Origin: Babylonia areolata
Lineage: Eukaryota; Mollusca; Gastropoda; Neogastropoda; Buccinidae
Reading direction: 5' to 3'
DNA length: 64,000 nucleotides
Assembly: GCF_041734735.1 (NCBI RefSeq)
Contig: NC_134878.1
Coordinates: forward strand, 19,492,702 to 19,556,701
Position numbers and translations under genes: made by a program. Below the pieces are notes generated by a model. The model did not search any database, was not told where the DNA came from, and saw only the letters and a program-made list of their open reading frames with translations. How positions within the stretch are numbered: position 1 is the stretch's first letter; the number at the start of each line of letters is the position of its first letter. Below, in pieces: positions 12,501-23,272 of the stretch.

Positions 12501-15500
12501 TTTTTCCGTCTGGTGAAACCCATGTAGTCTTGTGGATGGTCTTGTGTGGAAAGACTGTGCCTCTGATGACGAGGTCATTGAAGGTGCAGAAGTCGGTGAA
12601 AAGCTCTCCATTCTCGTTCTGTTCTCCCATGCCGTGCTTGCCCATGATGAGCTCTTTTGCGGTGTTGTCTGCTCCTACTTTGGCGTTCATGTCTCCCATG
12701 ATGATCTTCATGTCTCTCTTTGGCACTCTATCGATGGTTGCCTGGAGCTGATTATAAAACTCCTCCTTGTCATCTGCGCTGGCTGCATTTGTCGGAGCGT
12801 AGCACTGGATGATGGTGACCTTTCTGCCCTTAGAGTTGTATCTGGCCAGCAGCATCCTCGGTGACACGGGTTCCCAGGACAGCAGTGCTCGCGCTGCTTC
12901 AGATGTCATCAGCAGTGCTACTCCGTGTGTGTGTGGCTGGCCTTCCTCCTGTCCAGAGTAGATGATGGTGTCTCCATTTAACAGCCTTGTCTGTCCGGTT
13001 CCATTCCATCTCGTCTCGCACAGTCCAAGGATCTTGAGGTTGTATCTATGCATTTCTCTACTCACTTGTGCTGTTCTTCCGGTCTCTATAGGGTTCGGAT
13101 GTTCCAGGTCCCTATCCTGGTCTTGCGGTTGGTTGTCAGAAGAGTTTTCGGCGCACTGGCTTCCCGAAGACTTTCACCAGCTCGCGTCATGAGCTCTACT
13201 TGAGAGGACTCCTCCTCAACCATGCTGTTTTTGGTATCTGCTGTTGCGGTTTCTGTAACAGACTTTTTTTTAAAGAATTGGATTGTTAGCCTTATTCTAA
13301 CCCCCAACCTGGAGAACCAGTGAGCGCCCTTCGTCTGGTCTCTACCCCTTGACCTGTCTGGCTTGGGTGGCCCTACCAGGAGACGAATCTCCCGCCAGCA
13401 TAGCTCTCAGGGTCACAGAGACACACAAGCCCCCCAGCCATGGCAAGGCCGCACTCATTGTGAGGAGCTACAAGTCATCAGTGTGTGCAAATTTCAAACA
13501 AAAATACGGATACTTTCATCATCTCACTGACGATAGCAAGATAGGAAGTTTTATGTTTTGTCCCGAACTAACTTGTTAACTTGCTGATCAGTTTTGAAGT
13601 TTTCAGTTCATAAATTGTAACATTTGCTTTTTCCAGTTTTTGGCAATTCAACTTCTTACCCATACAAATGGGTCGTTGGTGGGGAAAGTCAGGGGAGATA
13701 ACCGGCAGTACTGAGTTTAAGGCGTACATGATTCTTGGTTCATATTGATCGTGCAGGTGAAAGGCATGTCAGAGGTCAAAGATACACTGTCCATGAAGTC
13801 TTCACAAAGGCCATGTCCATTTGATAATAACCTTGTCATTGTCATACTCACACTGGCCTGTCAGTATCAAATTTTACAACAGTTGTTTCCCTTGCACTGT
13901 GGAAAGGCCAAAAATAACATTACATTATTAGCTCTCATTTTTACACACACATGGTGACAGCACACTGCAGCCATAGCATTCCTTTATGTAGAAGCAGTGT
14001 TGACAGGAGGAATGCAAAAGTGTTTATTTAATTCAAATGAAAGATAGTTTGTAGGAACAATCTTCTGGTATAAGCATTCTAACTTGACCTGACGTATAAC
14101 TGGAGGTGCATCATACGTGCAGCCTTTTTCAGTCTTGTGTTTTTTACAAGGAAAAAAAATCAGTTATGTGTAGACTTGGTATTGAGTAAAAGTAATTATA
14201 CTGAATGCTGTTTTTTTGTTTTTTTCTTTTTCATTTCAGGGGAAACAATTCATGCAGTTTTGAGCATGTGTTTGTTGGAGAGGGTCGGGATGATGAATTC
14301 ATTGGTCTTCACAACTGGATCCAGTTTTACCTGCAGGAAAAGGCGGGCAACATCAACTATCATGGATTCTTCCGACGCGAAACGGTAGGCAGCTCTTTTG
14401 TCATTTCATGTGGTGGTTTGTATTGAAGTGATGCTGTGTGGAAGTTTGAGTTGGGTTAAATTACATGAAATCATTTAAAACTGAAACTGATTGGTAAGAT
14501 GTAGTAATAATGAGTGTATATGCATGCATATTATGGTGTGCTCATTTGTAACAAAGAAAAAAATACACTCTTTAAGACTGGGTAGATTCACTTGAAGGTG
14601 ATGAAATACAAAGTATGTAAGGTTAAATAGAGTTCACGTGTGTGCATTTTGTCTGAAACGTTGGTGAAAATGGAAAAAATGATAAAGTATGAAAATTGGT
14701 TCTTGATTGATAACATAAGTCTTGTGCATAAAAAAAAAATGGTAGAGCTTGTTGCATTACAAGCTTTATGGTTTGTCACAGAATTTATCTCTGTGCGTGC
14801 AGTGTCTTCAAAATTCACATGTGGATCATGAAAATGCTATAAAATGCTGAACTCGCAAGGTGGTATGCATTTGATTTGATGTGAACAGTTCACAGAAAAG
14901 TTATGCACATGAGTGAGGACATGTTTGCAGTGAAATGATTCACTTTTCTTCTTTTTTTTCACCTTTATATGCTGAAACCCAAGACCTGAACTGTAAAATG
15001 GAGTCATTTGACAACCAGTACTATATTATTTAGACCACAAAACTGCTTTCTCTTGAATTCATACCAGCTCACATTATTTGACATGTCCTAGATATGACAT
15101 AATCTCATTTTTCTCCCTTCTGCTTGAACTGCAGTCATATACATAATAAAATGTCTATATAGTCAAGTCCAAGTATGGATGGTTCCTTGTGCTCTTAAGT
15201 CTGCGGGTCATAAGCATGATTTCCAATCTTATAATGCGCTAGTGATTGGGATTACTTTTTGCCTGCCACACACAAGCTGAAGGGGGAAAAAACAGACAAG
15301 AAGCTGTCCCAGAGTGCCAGTGAATAAATCAGTGATTTGGAAGAGGAGGGTAAAGGTTTAGCTTTGTACATTTCACAAAAGCAGATGAACTTTTAAAGTC
15401 AGACCCAGTCAAACACAAGCTGGAACTTTAAGCCTCGTTTGTCAGCAGCTACAGTCAAGATGTCTGTTGATTTTTTGCATCATATTTAGACCAAAAGTTG

Positions 15501-16243
15501 GGTTTAGATGGCTCTTTTCTGGCCGTGGTAGTATGCTGATAACTTGTGTAAAGGTTCTACAAACTGAGGAATACACTTATTGTATTAAAACTCTTGCTTC
15601 TGATTTTGTAGCCACTGTACATTTGGTTAGCCAAATTGGGTTTGAGTTATTGGTTTCATCTGATCTATCTATATCTATATCTATCTATATCTATATCTTT
15701 GTGTGCGTGTTTTGATTTTTCTGTTTAGTGGATGATCTGTCATCATTTGTACATGCTATACAACCCTAAGTCCTTTTACACATACATGCTATACAACCCT
15801 AAGTCCTTTTACACATGGATGGAATTGATTTTAAATGGAAGTGGGAGGGAGATGTTACTGAAATCCAAAGCATCCTTTAAAAAGAGACTTTGTATATTTT
15901 CTTTGCCAATGGTTCATCTTGTTCTCTCACACATCAGCTTTGAGGTCTCAGTTTATATGACTGCAGTGTTTGACATTGTCCACAGGTTCGTGATGACGAG
16001 ATCATCCGTCTGATAGCCATGCAGTTTGACTGGCGTGGCACCAAGAGCAAGCCCATGTGCAGCTGTTTCATTGGCTCCAGCCCTGAGTTTGAGATTGCCG
16101 CCTATACCATTTGTCTTCTCCTGGATCGGGATGGACGCACGGAATGCAAGATTGGAGAGTACGAGGTGGAGCTTACTGTGCATCGGTTCAGCCGACACCG
16201 CAAGCTGGGGTCAGCTTATATGTCTGCTGCCAGGATGTATTAA
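3538..16243 (+). CDS. endoU: EndoU-family uridylate-specific endoribonuclease, six exons, complete
   Basis: Exons join as 3538-3551, 4992-5092, 6321-6422, 7570-7801, 14240-14384 and 15986-16243. Every border is GT-AG, the phases agree, and the sum is 852 nt (283 residues plus stop). The family cuts single-stranded RNA at uridines, metal-dependently, leaving 2',3'-cyclic phosphate ends; frog XendoU processes intronic snoRNAs. The EndoU domain fills the protein: an N-terminal helical part with LSKLWDLD near residue 17, IWFRLFSRKGG near 139, then FEHVFVGE, GLHNWIQFYLQEK and SPEFEIAAYT. H159, H174 and K220 match the spacing of XendoU H162, H178 and K224. Length is close to XendoU (292 residues). 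No signal peptide or somatomedin-B domain is seen, so an intracellular form is inferred, unlike secreted vertebrate ENDOU. The family call is very sure; exon 1 is the weakest part. Confidence 0.93.
4992..5092 (+). CDS. endoU: EndoU exon 2
   Basis: Acceptor TTGCAG and donor GTAAGC. Encodes FCADDELSEVLSKLWDLDDN and on to YEIDLQ, the conserved start of the EndoU fold. Ends in phase 1. Confidence 0.9.
6321..6422 (+). CDS. endoU: EndoU exon 3
   Basis: Acceptor TTGTCAG and donor GTGAAT. Encodes FVTSTRDTSRDFARRNLFSW followed by VDEEKLFERETYK. Enters and ends in phase 1. Confidence 0.9.
7570..7801 (+). CDS. endoU: EndoU exon 4
   Basis: Acceptor TTTGTACAG lies directly after a GATTT pentanucleotide repeat; donor is GTGGGT. 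Encodes residues 74-149, from FRDLLDNYEMDV to LHDIWFRLFSRKGG. Ends in phase 2. Confidence 0.93.
7885..8255 (+). mobile_element. tRNA-headed SINE, tail type 1
   Basis: A-box-like GTCCTAGAGGTAACGCG and B-box-like GGTTTGAATTTC are followed by a central GATAAACTGAAGTC ... CATGCACTTAGTGCAC ... AAAGAACCCA block. The tail CTGTTGTGACAAAAAG ends in ACAAT runs. It lies in EndoU intron 4. Diverged. Confidence 0.7.
8256..10175 (+). other. EndoU intron 4, left part
   Basis: AT-rich intronic sequence between the SINE and the LINE. No recognisable repeat or exon. Confidence 0.6.
10188..13467 (-). mobile_element. Full-length RTE-type LINE, nearly intact
   Basis: A 3280-bp element flanked by a perfect 12-bp target duplication (CTACAAGTCATC at 10176-10187 and 13468-13479). 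Its main frame, 13065-10207, is 952 codons. An apurinic-type endonuclease comes first (GLCETRWNGTG, YAPTN, GDMNAKVG, QIDHITI, SDHHLVV), then reverse transcriptase (FVDFQKAFDSVDR, GVRQGCLLSP, FADDISLLS), then a C-terminal GWIGHTLRK segment. The endonuclease start KTRIGTWNIRTL lies in another frame (13307-13086); one base is missing near 13085-13090, so this copy is probably dead. The 3' tail is only about 20 nt with AAGTC-like repeats, as in RTE elements. It sits antisense in EndoU intron 4. The clade call rests on length, single ORF and tail; LINE identity is certain. Confidence 0.93.
10207..13065 (-). CDS. LINE endonuclease-reverse transcriptase ORF
   Basis: A 952-residue open frame: EN domain roughly residues 1-230 and RT core about 480-760, with YLGSVVSKDGG after the RT and a basic C-terminus (GKRKVGRPRQTWRRS, WRSAVAALC). 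The true start lies upstream in another frame because of a one-base deletion, so the annotated start is an artefact of that break. The catalytic FADD is present. Confidence 0.93.
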   Translation of the reverse strand: MSREMHRYNLKILGLCETRWNGTGQTRLLNGDTIIYSGQEEGQPHTHGVALLMTSEAARALLSWEPVSPRMLLARYNSKGRKVTIIQCYAPTNAASADDKEEFYNQLQATIDRVPKRDMKIIMGDMNAKVGADNTAKELIMGKHGMGEQNENGELFTDFCTFNDLVIRGTVFPHKTIHKTTWVSPDGKTENQIDHITIGRKWRRSLHDVRARRGADAASDHHLVVAEMRTKLKAYKDRTDRPAFKYNVYSLKDKAKVNEYKVELKNKFSVLEGLTEETVEDQWHELRNIWTSTCNKVMGKKTREHKEWLSPDTWKLITDRKELKEKINLAQNQEERQELQALYWETNRQVKKSARKDKRTFIHQLTEEAETAAGKRDMKRLYEITRVLSGRTSNPTRPVRDKNGEIITGKEEERARWTEYFKDTLNRPSPPVPPDVTPAVELLDVNINPPTKLETMQAIKSLKSRKAAGPDGIPPEALKADIETSTDMLHPLLVKIWETEAVPQDWKKGYIVKLPKKGDLSSCSNWRGITLLSITGQVLTRIILDRLKTALDKTLRDEQAGFRLDRSCTDHIATMRIIIEQSLEWQTSLYSVFVDFQKAFDSVDREVIWKLMQHYGFPLKYIAIIQQLYKDATCQVTHEGKLTDPFQVRTGVRQGCLLSPTIFLMVVDWIMRQSTAGQKTGIQWTFTKQLEDLDFADDISLLSHTKQHAQEKLDRVAIEAEKTGLRINIGKTETLRINNKQQDPVRLQQEEIKEVEKFTYLGSVVSKDGGADDDIKSRINKARHAFRTLRPIRQSSALSLHNKIRIFNTNVKSVMLYGSETWRTTKTNRNKLQTCVNRCLRNILNIRWPEIISNEDLWDRTKQAPIEEEIKKRKWGWIGHTLRKSPLNITRQALDWNPQGKRKVGRPRQTWRRSTDTEVKAAGMTWAQIKRIAPNRVRWRSAVAALCSRAEL
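13480..14239 (+). other. EndoU intron 4, right part
   Basis: Unannotated. It includes GGGGAGATAACC at about 13694, a motif also present in the inserted element near 59530 in reverse. Confidence 0.5.
14240..14384 (+). CDS. endoU: EndoU exon 5, two catalytic histidines
   Basis: Acceptor TTTCAG and donor GTAGGC. Encodes residues 151-198, with H159 in FEHVFVGE and H174 in GLHNWIQFYLQEK. These are the general acid/base pair of the family. Ends in phase 0. Confidence 0.96.
15747..15815. repeat. 33-bp tandem duplication
   Basis: CATGCTATACAACCCTAAGT followed by CCTTTTACACATA occurs twice with no change. In EndoU intron 5. Confidence 0.95.
15986..16243 (+). CDS. endoU: EndoU exon 6, catalytic lysine and stop
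   Basis: Acceptor GTCCACAG. Encodes residues 199-283. K220 in TKSKPM aligns with the catalytic Lys of XendoU, followed by CSCFIGSSPEFEIAAYT. Ends with TAA at 16241-16243. Confidence 0.96.
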   Translation, partial: VRDDEIIRLIAMQFDWRGTKSKPMCSCFIGSSPEFEIAAYTICLLLDRDGRTECKIGEYEVELTVHRFSRHRKLGSAYMSAARMY

Positions 16244-16544
16244 AGCCTGAAGTTACTCCACCACCACAGGGAATCTGTCTTTGAAGATACGAAGGTGAAC
16301 ATGTAGTTAAAGTTCTAAAGTGTAAGGATTAAAAAAAAAAAAAAAAAAAATCCCTCTTCTAACCAGCACATATTTATTATAATTTGGCTTATTTCCAAGA
16401 TCTCCACCTAGATTACATTTACTTTCTTCCTCATTTGCTTGGGCTGTGTTTTGGTTTGGTCATCATTCAAATTTCATGTAAGAGTGAATACGATTTTATT
16501 TGTTGAGAATGTGGAGATCAGGAGATTGACTTCAAAGCAGTTTG

Positions 16545-17225
16545 CCGACAGTACTATCTGCATTGCTTCATTGGCATTACCCCCCAACCACTCATTCAAG
16601 TCAGCTGGATTGCATTATCTATGTTAAGTCACCAGAGGGTTACCCTCCAATGGAGACCCAGCACTGCTGCCAAGTGACTTTGTTGGTGTTCAGTAATGCC
16701 TGTTCTGATTCAGCAGACTGAGTGAACATCTCATTCAGAGTAGAGACCGCCACTATTTTCCAACGACAGCCCCACTGTGAGTCTGCTGACAACAAAGATC
16801 TTAACAGGAACTTGGCCCAAGCTTAGAAGTAGAGGGGGGTTGAAACTGAGGTCGCAGTGTGATTGGGGTATGAAAGGTCACAGAATCTTGGACACTTTTT
16901 TGGTATTGATGAGGGATGAGAATGATGACGATGCTGCTGTGGAAGCCCATTTTAGATTTTGGACTGCGTGACAGTGTTGTTCTCTTTGCTTCCTTTCATA
17001 TCTTGGCATCAACCAGGCCTGAGAGATACAGACATGTGCAGTGTTGGTCAGGAAATTTTGGCAACACTTCCAGAGATGTATCCCTGAAGTTTTCCCTTTT
17101 GAGCCCTCCTCATATCTGGGTAGTACTCGGCAACAGACATAAAAACCCCACCTCTACTGGGGCTCAAACCTGGGTCCTGCCAGTCATCAGGTTGTGACAC
17201 TAACAGTTTGCCACAGCAGGTGCTT
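16545..17225 (-). mobile_element. SINE family L in the 3' flank of EndoU
   Basis: Minus strand head CTGCTGTGGCAAACTGTTAG and B box GGTTTGAGCCC at 17160-17225, then GACCTCAGTTTCAACCCC. The far end carries GGCATTACC and CACTCATT, as in the copies at 42165 and 53690. Diverged. Confidence 0.65.
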
Positions 17226-18446
17226 GACATTATTTGTTTACATAAGAAATTTGTCAGCTGTTATGATGATCTCAGCTGCTTGATGTTGATTATTTACGCA
17301 CGAAGTTTCAGTTTTTATGATGGTCTCAGGAGTTTTCCACATCATGAATATGAGAACTGCAGGGTTAGTCACTTTGTTTTGTCTCCTTTTCCCAATGAAA
17401 CTGTTTCTAAATCAGGTATTTTGTATGACAAATGTGTACAGTTTACCAGGAATCGTGTTATCTGGCTGAAGGATATATTTTCTGACCCCCCCCAACCCCC
17501 AACCATCCCACCCCCCCAAAAAAAACGTATGAAGGTGTGGAATGTTTCCTGAATCTGCCATTCAAAGTAGAGAAAAAGTATAAGGGGAGGTGACTGTTTG
17601 TTGCAGCAAAATTTCAATTTTGTCTTTTACTTTCTTTGTATACATGACCTTATCATTAGTTCTAAAGAAATCGGGTGATTGTGGTGGTAATAAATGATAT
17701 ATACTTTTTTTTTTCAGACTGGAATGCACTACCCTTGATATTCTGTATCTACCGGTGACCCACTGAAGTGGGAGAGTATTCAGAATTTCTCACAAAAGAA
17801 GTTGTAATGTTTAATTGAAATTTGTTATTGATAGTTACTTCCACTATGGGCTCAAATAAAAAGATGGTGGCAACAAGGGGTGAAAACAGTGACATGCAGT
17901 AAATCGTTAGCCTGATGCTTAAAAGACAATCCAAAAGAGAGACAAACAATGAGAAGATCTAATTCTTATGTAATTCCCTTGAATGATTGACAGACTGACA
18001 GTAAAGGTTAAAATGTTCTTTATTGTTTTTAGATTATCCGTCCAAAGCAGTATTTTAAGTTAAAGTAAACAAAGTGAACACTAGGAAGGCAGATTGTTCT
18101 GAAAGTAGAAAATGAAATATGTCTTTAAAAAAAACAAAAAAAAACAAAAAAAAAACTGTTCCAAGTGCAGAGGTGTTTGATGCTCATGCTGCTGCTTCTA
18201 TCTAAAGATGACATTTTTGACACAAGTTTTACACAGAATCTCATGTAATTTAATGCATGTTTATGTGTTTTCTTCAAAAAAGCATGCAAACTGGTCCAAA
18301 TATTTTTTGTAGTGTTACTTGGTGTTTATTATTTATTTTGATTTTGCAAATAATTGTAGAATGGATAAATCTTACTCATTTGTTTCAGATGAGATAGGCA
18401 AGTTGATTTTTAGAGTAATCTGTGCACTGCTGTCATTTAAATTATA

Positions 18447-18812
18447 TGTGACGCAGCACACGAAAATCCGGCTTAAGTTTGAATTTATCATTTTTGACAT
18501 TTACATACTTTCAGAAAGTTTGAAATTCACAGATTTCAGAAGAGCCTTGAGTCAAATGCACTGAACATTGCAACTGAAGTGATGAATGTGTGCAGCAGTA
18601 CCAACAGTGCATGCACCTGAAAACATTAAAAATACTTCAGTTTGAGGCAACTTTATGCTAAGATACTTACGCACAGCAGAGATAAGATTTCAAAGATGCG
18701 AAAATTTGTAAAAATATCGATTTTCATTAATTTGACCCTAATGTCATGTTTTTGTGCATATCTTAGAATAGCTGGCTGTGACTTAAGTTGGGTTTTCATA
18801 TGCTGCGTCACA
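18447..18812. mobile_element. MITE with ~38-bp terminal inverted repeats
   Basis: The ends TGTGACGCAGCA and TGCTGCGTCACA are perfect inverses and extend imperfectly to about 38 bp, through GAAAA-x-CC and CTTAAGT. TATA lies immediately outside both ends, consistent with a TA target duplication (Tc1/mariner-like). 366 bp, no coding capacity. It lies in the probable EndoU 3' UTR. Confidence 0.8.
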
Positions 18813-20611
18813 TATACACACTAAAGTTATATTTGTATGAAATTAGAACTTAAGTCAAAACAAGGCTTAAAGCTGAAGGGTCCAGTTGACCTGTGACGTT
18901 GGCAACTTTAATGTGTGCCAAGAAGACAGAAGTTAGTGTAACATGCTGGAGGAGGAATTTCTGTCACACATATTGGTGATTACAGACGGTACTGTATTCT
19001 TGGATTTTCTGAATTTCAGAATGATAACTAAGTCATTTGTTCCATACTTTATTTATTCCCTTCGAGTGAGGGTTGTGTGGAATCCTTTTGAAAAATTTAT
19101 TTATGCTGACCTTTTTTTTTTGTTATTAAAAAAAACACTTTTTGTTCATTCCCTTCATATGTTTTTTTTTTTTTATTATTATTTTTTTTTTAAGAATGTG
19201 AGATTTCCTAAATTGGCAAAGTTCATGTTTTATTTCACCCCACACGTTGCTATCATGATATATGGCATACATCTTGTATGGTTTTGAAATTCAAAGTTTA
19301 ATCTTACTATTAATTTGAAACTGTATGTGCATGATATATACCTGAATTTGAGTGAAACTGGGTGGTGGTTCTTATTATCTTAATGCCTTATTTATTTACA
19401 GTATCTGTTCTTGACTATTAATTCATAACTGTATTTGTGCTGCTAAAATACTCATGAAGCAATATATTGTGAAGTATGTCACAGTTCTGTAGCCATAGCT
19501 GGCACTGTTGTCGACTTGCAGTCACGTTGTACTTGTAGTGTCTTCCTTTATTCAGACCCATATGCTCTATGCTCAGGACTTTTTTTTCTGCAGTTATGTT
19601 GTTTAGATTATTTGAATGGCTTTTTTTACATTTGCATTTGATAAATTTTCAATACTGTGTGAATGTCCTTTATTCTGTTGTATTAGATATTTCAATGCAG
19701 CCATTAGAACAAGAAATTTTACTATAAGATAATTTTACTGCAGTTGTTAGAGCAAGTAATTTTACTGTTGCATTTGATATTTCAGTGCAGTCGTTAGAGC
19801 AAGTAATTTGTTCCAGATGGATGTAATGAAAACTCACAGAATGGAGAAATGTTTAATCCTTGACTGGATTTAAAATGACGCTTAACATGAGTGTGTACAC
19901 ATTTCTGGCATGGAAGTTGTGGCAGCTTAGGCTTTCCTTTTTTGATATGAAGTGTTAGGACACAGTTTTATCTTGGATGCATTTTTTCCAATATACTCCA
20001 TATGGACGCAAGGTAATGCAAAGTATTGTGTCTCTTGACATGAAGTTGCATTGTACCATATTGATCTTGGGCATTATATTTATAGAAAGTATGGCCATCT
20101 GAAATTTTTGTGTGTTGCTTTGTTGAGTCTCAAGTTCTTTGTCATTTTACTTTTAATAAAAGAGAACATTCAGTGTATGCATTTTATTTGGATTTTTGTT
20201 TAACATGTCATTCGGTATTTATTTATCCTTGCCATTACCCTTCCCTCCATTCCTGTTGTATTGTTAGCTTTGTTCTGACTTCTCTCTCTCTCTCTCCTTC
20301 TCTCTCATACCACTAGTTTGTTTTAGTTTGAATTAGCCAGAACAAGCTGTGATAAGAAAATTCTGTCATAATTCTCCGTGTGTACATGTAGATAGCTTTT
20401 TTTTGTTTTGTTAGCCACTTGATTTTGATGTGGCAGGACTGATGGATACATCTTTTAATCATTTATTGAAAAAAGACAACCCACCTATGGTTAAAAAATA
20501 ATGATTGAAAATATTTTTGCTTTGGTTCAAACTCATAAGTTCAAGCAAGGTTCAGACATTGTGTTTTCAGTCAATGTTTTTTTTTTTTTAAAGCCATTTA
20601 ATGACTTAGGC

Positions 20612-20812
20612 GATGTTCACATTAAACCCAACCATTTGCTGTTGATTTGACATAGTAGCTGTCAGCTGGAAACAATACATTGCTGTACAGACGAAAGAAA
20701 ATATTATTGGGATTCATGCTGCTGTAGTATCATTGAAGAGTTCCGTCCCTTGGACATCTGATGTGTTTATACTCGACAAATAAAGCTAGCTGTTGTCCAG
20801 TGTGAACACTTA
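20612..20812. mobile_element. Possible short MITE
   Basis: TGTTCACATT near 20627 and the inverse AGTGTGAACA near 20800 bracket about 200 bp without coding sequence. The inverted repeat is short and target duplications are unclear. Confidence 0.3.
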
Positions 20813-21540
20813 ACTTTGGCATCCATGGCGGGAAAGCTGAAAATGACCTGCGCACAATTCAAGGCCTGCTGTCAACAACTGTCTGGGCTTAGCGTCAGTG
20901 TTGCCTGTCATGAAATTTGAGGTGTATTCATTTTGATATAGTTTTTGCATATCTTATCAACAAGTACCACAGCAGTTTTGTATGTGTTGAATATAACTTT
21001 TTTGTTTAATAATATTAAAAATACAATTTTTATATAAAAAATATTGCATTTCTGTCTGCTACCCTTCCTGTCCATAAAGTAAAATATAAAGATAGAGAAT
21101 AAGAAAGGGACAAGAGGAGTTGAAGTGAAATGGAAAAGCCTTTGTATGGCCATGTTAAGAAAATCATGCACCGTTTCATTATATTTCTTTGTTTTCTTTT
21201 GTTACTGATAAACCATGTACAAGACTGTTGAAGGCAGTGCAATCTCATGTCCCACATTGTTGAAAAAGCTTAAACGTTTATATATTTTTTTGCATGTTGG
21301 ATTTTCTCATTTGTTCTAAGTCATACTTTTTGTTGTATGTTTATCTTCAATTTTTTTCATTGATTCTCTGATTTTTGTATGTGCACCGTATATTTCATTG
21401 ATCATTTTATGAGGGTATTTGGAATTATGTGCAAGATTCTTTTATTTTTTACCTTATCACAGTATTTGCCATTTAATACTGGTAATATTTCATGTATGTA
21501 GTGTAACTAAAAACTTACTAATTGGTGCATATTGCTTAAA

Positions 21541-21546
21541 AATAAA
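21541..21546 (+). terminator. Candidate EndoU poly(A) signal
   Basis: AATAAA with GT-rich sequence about 50-65 bases downstream. Nearer AATAAA hexamers at about 17690 and 17852 are alternatives, so the 3' end is unproven. Confidence 0.3.
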
Positions 21547-21589
21547 ATTGACAATGCAAAAAGGCCCACAAGAACAAAAATACAAGATC

Positions 21590-21595
21590 TTTATT
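21590..21595 (-). terminator. Candidate distal RPTP poly(A) signal
   Basis: Minus-strand AATAAAGATC is followed by T/G-rich TGTATTTTTGTTCTTGTGGG, a good downstream element. It would give a 3' UTR of about 9.4 kb. Nearer options are AATAAA at 28500-28505 and ATTAAA at about 31012. Confidence 0.35.
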
Positions 21596-21919
21596 GTAGG
21601 AATTGTGGTGAGCAAGAAATCATTTTGCAAAACGTGTTGCAACATCAACAGAATAAATGAAAGAGAAAAGGAAGAAAAAGGCAAGGCCAGATTTTGTTCA
21701 GAGTGCATACAAAGTGCACATAGTGCATAGACACATCAAGAAAAATGCAAAGATTAGAAAAAAAAAAAAAGAAGAACAAATGGTGCAAAATGTACATTTC
21801 CTACTATATGGGGGGGAAAAAAAAAATCGACCCCAGTTCCAGGTCTACTCATTCCAATATTCAGTAACTGCCCAAAACATTTGGGGAGGCTGCACAATAA
21901 ACATCTTAACATGCACCTA

Positions 21920-22954
21920 GGCCGGGTTGCACTAGTGATCTTAAGTACCTTGTAAGCATCAAATTTCAGAAAAGGTGGGTAGGGGGGTATACTGGGTACT
22001 TTATATCCTTTGTATCGTAGCCATCACACTGCACGCACTAACAATGAACATAACCATGACATCAGGTTCCACCACAACTTGACTGTGTATGACCTAATGT
22101 TGGACAATGGACACAACACAACTCAGACATTGACGCTGAATATAACTGACTGTCCACTCCTTTAATCTATGGGGATATCTGCATGGATCTACTAGATTCT
22201 GGTACTTCTAGCAGATCCCAGACTTTTATATTACATTCTTGTAGAATCTGGCAGAACTACATTCTAGTAAATATAGCAGATACTGGCACATTCTGTTTGG
22301 ATTTGAAAGAATTATTATTACTGTTGAGATACTGGCTCATTCTACTAGGATTTGCCAGAATTATTATTATTGTTGCTTACAGTCCAGCCTTATCAGGATT
22401 GCCCAACTACACGCACAACTGCCTTAAACAATTTGCCATATACAAGCACTAATGGTGAAAGAGTGAGAATGGTTAAAAGATTCTGGCAGAATATACTATG
22501 ACCTGCCATAATATACTGCCTATTCCCATGTTTTCACAAGGAGTACAGGCTGTCTGGGCTTTTTACTAGATGAATGAGAAGACTGAGAAACTGGTGTTAT
22601 CAATAGAGAACTGTAAAAAAAAATGTTCTTACAGTTGCACTGAAATCTGGTCTCTCCTTCATTCATAACCCATTTCTTATCTTTCTTTCTGTTCCCCTTC
22701 ACCCACCCTCTAACACACTTGCATGTGTGTCTGAGACTGGAAGAGAGAAACACTAACACTGCATCGTGGAGTTAACAGTACATCATTTTTTCTCTTGTCA
22801 CTTCACTACAGCTGAAGGGGTTTGGGGGGAGGAACTCTTGTTTTACAGGGTATTTTACCCTATGCAGCTTTCAGCCCAAATCAGGGAGACAGGCGTTTAC
22901 TGGACACTGGGGTAAGTAAGTAAATGGTGCTAGGATTGCTTGTGCAACCCGGCC
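21920..22954. mobile_element. Non-autonomous TIR element, 1035 bp
   Basis: A perfect 13-bp inverse pair, GGCCGGGTTGCAC and GTGCAACCCGGCC, extends with mismatches for about 35 bp. The flanks are CTA and CTG, a near 3-bp duplication, which would suit PIF/Harbinger; the superfamily is not certain. No transposase frame inside. Confidence 0.6.
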
Positions 22955-23272
22955 CTGGTTTAAAAATAACCACAAAAAACACCCTGGCTGCTGTGTTAGG
23001 AATTCTGTTCCCAAGACAATGACAGCACCAGTCCTCTCCGTTCTTGTGGTCTTATTGTTCTAAATATACAACCATCATTTGTGTACTGTACATTCATATC
23101 CTTCCAACATTCAACAAGTGTTGTTTGTTTTGTCCGTCCACCCAGCCCTTTACAGTACACAACAGTGAACTTCCATTTCAGTAGTTGAATTCTGCAAATA
23201 ATTGAAAATTGATATAACAATGCACAATCCAAATGAAAGTGCTACACCTCAGCACAAATTTAAACAGGGCAA

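Larger units (their letters stand above)
16244..21540 (+). other. EndoU 3' flank, probably partly 3' UTR
   Basis: T-rich, AT-rich and without coding frames. Contains the SINE at 16545-17225, the MITE at 18447-18812, a weak three-part direct repeat of TTAGAGCAAGTAATTT at 19680-19815 and a TC run at 20280-20306. The transcript end is not fixed by sequence. Confidence 0.55.
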
